In this document: in pieces, positions 61,001 to 64,000 of the stretch | How the letters are laid out: each line of letters opens with the position of its first letter | Position numbering within the stretch: the stretch's first letter is position 1 | Origin: Pterois miles | Taxonomy: Eukaryota; Chordata; Actinopteri; Perciformes; Scorpaenidae | DNA length: 64,000 nucleotides | Direction of reading: 5' to 3' | Assembly: GCA_947000775.1 (NCBI GenBank) | Contig: CAMQGK010000052.1 | Location: 33,138,501-33,202,500, forward strand | The notes under the pieces: model-generated | What the model was told of the DNA's origin: nothing | The model's database searches: none | Seen by the model: the letters and a program-made list of their open reading frames with translations, nothing else | Program-made: the position numbers and the translations under genes

Positions 61001-64000
61001 ATGTACTCAGACAACAGTCTCTGCCAGGTAAGACTTAACACTCAGCCAATTCACTCAGACAAACAGAAATTCAATCACACGTTTTACATCTGCAGCTGCA
61101 GAAAGTGCAATATTAGATGAAGCTTTATTGATCTATATGGAGAAACACAAAATATTATATTATAAACAAGTCAACAGAATACAAACACACCAGATGCTGC
61201 CCAGTCACATCTCAGTATTCTGATTATGTTATAGGTGTTTTATACAGCAGGGATCAATGCTGTCCTCCTCTGTCCTGATGTTTAGGCACCCTACAGACTC
61301 CACGCAGTGCTCGTCCATGAAGGCCAGGCGTCAGCAGGCCATTACTGGGCCTATATCTACGACCATGCCAACCAGCGCTGGATGAAGTACAATGACATCA
61401 GCATCACTGAGTCATCATGGGAGGAGCTGGAGCGAGACTCGTTTGGGGGCATGACCAACGCCAGCGCCTACTGCCTGATGTACATCGATGACAGGCTACC
61501 CCACCTTATTACAGGTTAATCTCTCTGTGTGTTTTTCAGCTATAAGATTTGATTTAATTAGATTAGATTAACCTTGAGTAAACCTAGACAGGATATTGGA
61601 TTATACTCCATAGATATCTCCATATTGTCTTTGGCTGTGAGTGTGTTTTTGTCAGTCTAGCTAGGAAAGCCATCCATCCTCTGAATGCTCTAGGTCCCTT
61701 GTTTGTGGCTGTAGAGTTTCATGAGGCTGTGATGATCCTAGAGGTCACCACAGGTCATTTTATACAATGAGGTCAAGTTTGACTACAATGAAACGGCTCC
61801 TATGGGGACTAACATCATCACACATGAACACTGTTGGGCTCATTGGATCCACAAGAGTCTCAGCTTTACAGTGAGACCCAATTTATGCAATTCAAGACTT
61901 GAGGCATCCCATTATGCAGAAATAGTCAAAAAGTGGGCAAATATGCTGCTTTATGCAATTGTTTGTTTATATTTATTATTGTAAGTCAATTAACAACACA
62001 AAACAATGACAGATATTGTCCAGAAACCCTACATGTACTGTATTTAGCGTAAAAAAATCTGCTCCAATCAGAACATGGCAAACTGCAGAACAACAGGCAA
62101 CAGCTGTCAGTGTGTCAGTGTGCTGACTTGACTATGACTTGCCCCAAACTGCATGTGATAATCATAAAGTGGGCATGTCTAACAGTTTTTCCTCACCAAA
62201 TTTAGCACAAGTTTTGGGTATTATTACCCTTCTTCTTGACAAGCTATTACGTAGGTAGGTATCTTCTCTCCAGCCTTAAAACTGATCCCACTACGACCGA
62301 AAAATTGCAACTTGCGTTCCAGAAATTAATAGCGTTAAAACAAATTTGCAATAACTTTGACAGTCCACTGTCATTTTTAAAGGACTTTTAATTGTTGATA
62401 TGTGCTCATGAGGTCAATAAGTGTGTTTTATTGTGAAAGCTTATTAACTGCCACTGTCCCACATCCACCCAGAAGACACAGATGATGAGACAGGCCAGGT
62501 GCTGCGTGGCATGGACTCCCTGCCGCCCATCCTCCGACGCTACGTCCACGAAGACAACCGCTGGTTCCAGCAGGAGCTCAGCGAATGGGAGGAGCAGTTC
62601 TGCCAGACCGCAGCCCCACAGGGGGAGTCTACAGCCTCCGCAGAACCCCCCAACCCCAGTCCAGACGATACACAGCAAACACCAGTTGAGCCAGCACCCC
62701 AGTCAGAACCAACCACTGAGGAGCTGGACCAGGGAGCTTCTTCAGAGCCACAACCAGAACCAGAAGCAGAGAAGGATCCGGAGCCTGATCCCAGAAAGAA
62801 GCCTGAAGGTCTGTAGTGGTGACTGGACAAAAGGGAATGGGGCAAGGTTTTTATATGCCTTAGCAACACATTGTTATTTAGATAAGTGGACAATCATCAT
62901 TCCAGATAATTTGTATAACCATAAAGTAATAACCTGTAAATGGCCATCATACAAGTAAAAGTTACTACTGAACACTTTTCATTACTAGTACAGGAACAAA
63001 TATTATTTAATGTATCCTATTGAGAAACTAGTATCTTAAAAGCAGGACTAATAAATAACATGCTAAATGTCACCTGAATGGGTATATAAAGCATGCAAAT
63101 AGAGAGGAACCCAGTGTATATCTGTCGTGTATTTCAATTATTAATTTAGGATTCAATTTTTTTTTATTCATTTTTATACCCTCACGACAACGTAATCGGC
63201 AGTCTATAGCGCTTCACTTGTCCGCTCTTCCGTCCGCTGTTGTTTTCAGATTTGGTCTGACGGTTGACAGTGTGGTCTAGTTGTGGCTTTTGGGGTTTAG
63301 AAGTCCAGGGTGTCCAAAATTTTTTAAATTTCTGCCAAAAACTGTGAGTTTTTTCAACTTCAGTTTCGTTTCCGGAGCAAAATAGTGCGGCTTCAGCACG
63401 TGGTCTAGTTGTGCCTTTCTGGGGTTACAATTCCAGGGTGGTGATATAAAGTTTAGTGACAGAATTATCAGCGTTAATTACCTTTTTTATTTTTTTTGTT
63501 TATTACTAAACAACAAAAATTACCCCATTTTCTGGTCATGTGTTTCCATGTCACAGGGTAAAATAGAAAGTGGCACCGTAATAATAAGCTGCAATGCACA
63601 AACTTAAATGGTAGTGTACAAAAAATGGGTAATATATAGTCACAATATGCCATTGTCTTACTGAACTGCATGTTGCACCAGGTCTTAAAAGAATAATCAC
63701 ACAAGTATAGCATCCAGTCTTAACGGGTTAATTAATCTGATATGAAACATTCTGATCATTATTTCCAGAGATAAATGTGATGAGGCGATGTTGCAGTAAA
63801 ATATTTTTATGCAACCATCCATTTTAAAAAAATAGATACTGTATATTAAAGTTATGAAAAAACATGGTTGTGTTTTAGCTTGGGTAGGGGTATTTTAGCA
63901 TATTTCAAGGGCCTTAGTTCCTCTACTGTCCAGTCGTGTGTCCTCTCACAGCCTCTCTCCTCTCTTTTTTTGACCCCAGAAGAATCCGAGTCAGCGCCAC
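45966..64000 (+). CDS. usp28: usp28: ubiquitin-specific protease 28 (5' part)
   Basis: Nuclear deubiquitinase that stabilises substrates such as MYC and acts in the DNA-damage and 53BP1-p53 responses. Coding exons: 45966-46010, 49377-49454, 51510-51630, 52348-52435, 53254-53416, 55794-55880, 56064-56201, 57619-57686, 57775-57851, 57928-58076, 58187-58314, 58537-58632, 58729-58899, 59006-59214, 60957-61027, 61286-61514, 62473-62808 and 63980-64000 (cut by the window). Phases agree throughout (about 758 codons; human USP28 is about 1077 aa). Domains: UBA (about 17-56, [12 protein letters not shown]), UIM ([14 protein letters not shown], about 85-98), catalytic Cys158 in [25 protein letters not shown], coiled-coil insertion ([15 protein letters not shown]), and His582 in AGHYWAYIY with [13 protein letters not shown]. 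Exon 17 adds a Pro/Glu-rich tail ([13 protein letters not shown]). The C-terminal third lies outside the window. Confidence 0.95.
47179..47243. repeat. (GT)n microsatellite, usp28 intron 1
   Basis: Perfect GT tract of about 65 bp. A second tract at 47421-47468 has one interruption. Confidence 0.95.
47421..47468. repeat. Interrupted (GT)n microsatellite
   Basis: GT repeats with a single TT interruption at about 47450, in usp28 intron 1. Confidence 0.9.
48265..48720. repeat. Two interspersed repeats, usp28 intron 1
   Basis: 48290-48415 is an inverted copy of 24440-24560 (TTACTGGATTAATTTAGATA, TTTTCCAAAGTAAAAGTCCC). 48525-48720 contains CAGTTAGCTTAGCTTTGTAG, AGACTGGAGATGGGGGGAAA, TAGCCTGGCTCTGTC and CCACCTACCAGCACCTCT, a pattern I know as a common fish repeat. 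Confidence 0.55.
49374..49379 (+). other. usp28: NAGNAG tandem acceptor at usp28 exon 2
   Basis: CAGCAG precedes AACGAAATC. Splicing at the first AG adds one Gln (TNS-Q-NEIL). Splicing at the second AG omits it. Both keep the frame. Confidence 0.7.
49763..50564 (+). mobile_element. Internally deleted hAT element with transposase N-terminus
   Basis: Left end CAGAAGTACGGTGTCC is a decayed CAGGGGTGTC-type terminus. The right end is GTTTGACACCCCTG, preceded by AATTACAGCCGGCCCTTTGA as at 24.6 kb. Inside, from 49911, [14 protein letters not shown]...GDQPVC resembles the N-terminus of the GTF2IRD2/EPM2AIP1/ZBED-like hAT transposase lineage before reading into stops. A 19-bp ZNF143-type promoter motif (ACTACACGTCCCATAATGC, 49783-49801) lies upstream. 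It sits in usp28 intron 2 and is non-autonomous. Confidence 0.6.
51322..51450 (-). mobile_element. L2-type LINE 3' fragment
   Basis: (ATTC)n, then CGTCAACCGCTTATCCCGTT, GGGGTCGCGGGGGGCTGGAG, CCGATCCCAGCCAGCATTGG and CCCTGGACAGGTCGCCAGTC. This is the typical 3' end of fish L2 elements, truncated. It lies 60 bp upstream of usp28 exon 3. Confidence 0.8.
51740..52275 (-). repeat. Interspersed repeat, usp28 intron 3 copy
   Basis: Shares with 61895-62360 the segments GGGCAAATA, GCTTTATGCAATTGTTTGT-like, AACACAAAACAATGACA, ATATTGTCC, AACATGGCAAACT-like, GTCCATA-less CAACAGCTGTC and a terminal GCGTTAA. An independent tail fragment with CAATTTCCCCCTGGGGATCA is nested at 51882-51920. The orientation is arbitrary. 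Confidence 0.6.
52740..53090. repeat. Interspersed repeat, usp28 intron 4
   Basis: Contains CACTACTGGATGGATTGGCA, ATGGACTTTGGTGAACCTCT, TCTAGCGCCCAC, TTTGTCCAATACTTTG, TTTATGACCAAATACCTGTG and GCTAGCATGATAACACGCTA in the order typical of a very common teleost repeat. I know the pattern but not its formal name. Confidence 0.55.
53254..53416 (+). CDS. usp28: usp28 exon 5: catalytic cysteine box
   Basis: Encodes the basic stretch MKRKRCE, then [20 protein letters not shown]. The TGC for the nucleophile (residue 158 of this protein, matching human Cys171) is at 53393-53395. The exon ends in phase 0 at CAG/GTGAGA. Confidence 0.95.
53645..53770. repeat. Fragment of AGGGTTCCTGC-type element
   Basis: Starts GCAGGGTTCCTGCTGGGTCT and is rich in GTCTTAAA steps. 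A similar GGGTTCCTACAGC start with TTTAAGGC occurs at 59948-60060. It is probably an end of a DNA transposon. Confidence 0.35.
54942..55022. repeat. (GT)40 microsatellite, usp28 intron 5
   Basis: Perfect GT tract of about 81 bp. Confidence 0.95.
56212..56593 (-). mobile_element. Rearranged hAT relic abutting usp28 exon 7 donor
   Basis: On the minus strand the element begins with the terminal sequence CAGGGGTCACTAACCACTGG, then CGCGGACCGGTACCGGTCC. Next comes a scrap matching the transposase C-terminal region of the 463-890 copy (ATACCTGCATACATCAG, CCTCTTGACAC). The transposase N-terminus follows at 56367: [34 protein letters not shown]. The coding match runs to about 56212, ten bases from the usp28 exon 7 splice site at 56201/56202. 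The middle of the transposase is missing and the order is scrambled. Confidence 0.65.
59610..59700. repeat. Short interspersed repeat, usp28 intron 14
   Basis: AATAATAACTTTATTTATAG, GCCGCTTTTCATGCAG and CAAAGTGGTTTACAAAAG match the common fish pattern ending in a TTTACAAAAG step. The rest of this 1.7-kb intron is AT-rich with no gene that I can see. Confidence 0.45.
61286..61514 (+). CDS. usp28: usp28 exon 16: catalytic histidine box
   Basis: Encodes [20 protein letters not shown], with the catalytic His CAT at 61340-61342 (residue 582, matching human His600), then [20 protein letters not shown] with the third-position Asn/Asp, and [10 protein letters not shown] closing the USP fold. It ends in phase 1. 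Confidence 0.95.
61895..62360 (-). repeat. Interspersed repeat, usp28 intron 16 copy
   Basis: Second copy of the 51740-52275 repeat, including CTTTATGCAATTGTTTGTTT, ACAACACAAAACAATGACAG and, at the far end, AATAGCGTTAAAACAAATTT with AACTTTGACAG. It ends about 110 bp before exon 17. Confidence 0.6.

Overview
This is eukaryotic DNA, almost certainly from a ray-finned (teleost) fish. It carries a vertebrate gene block in which every real gene is split by GT-AG introns: the last coding exon of zbtb16 (PLZF, + strand), htr3a and htr3b (serotonin 5-HT3 receptor subunits, both - strand), and the first 18 coding exons of usp28 (ubiquitin-specific protease 28, + strand), which runs off the right edge. 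The proteins match the vertebrate families along their whole length but are clearly diverged from mammals. The introns are short and full of teleost-type repeats: tRNA-headed SINEs, L2 3' ends, hAT transposon ends, long TG and AT microsatellites.

Layout. 1-5189: part of the last zbtb16 intron, with hAT debris and a repeat-poor stretch that looks like a conserved non-coding element. 5190-5419: zbtb16 terminal exon (C2H2 fingers 8 and 9 plus C-tail). 5420 to about 12.2 kb: probably a long T-rich zbtb16 3' UTR. 12.2-19.6 kb: intergenic, with a nested tandem repeat carrying telomere-like TTAGG steps and an L2 relic. 19639-30282: htr3a, nine coding exons, 492 aa. 30.3-36.1 kb: intergenic, with two large arrays of a 55-bp minisatellite. 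36099-43817: htr3b, nine coding exons, 455 aa, with one apparent GC-AG intron. 43.8-45.97 kb: divergent htr3b/usp28 intergenic region ending in a CpG-rich usp28 promoter. 45966-64000: usp28, including UBA, UIM, the catalytic Cys and His boxes and the coiled-coil insertion.

Functionally, htr3a and htr3b encode the two subunits of a heteropentameric serotonin-gated cation channel and lie in tandem, as in mammals. zbtb16 (transcription factor) and usp28 (deubiquitinase) are unrelated long-term neighbours. Exon boundaries were set from splice consensus, reading phase and homology. Each phase was checked and both receptor reading frames close exactly. I could run no search, so repeat-family names and comparisons with mammalian proteins rest on recall.

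The most interesting points are: a fish 5-HT3B subunit that keeps the aromatic ligand-binding residues lost in human 5-HT3B; a dispersed element family that expanded a 55-bp internal minisatellite to different copy numbers; a compact CCAAT/E-box/ETS/GC-box promoter-like cluster inside an htr3a intron; a hAT relic that abuts the usp28 exon-7 5' splice site; and the apparent absence of the SUMO-interacting motif from usp28.
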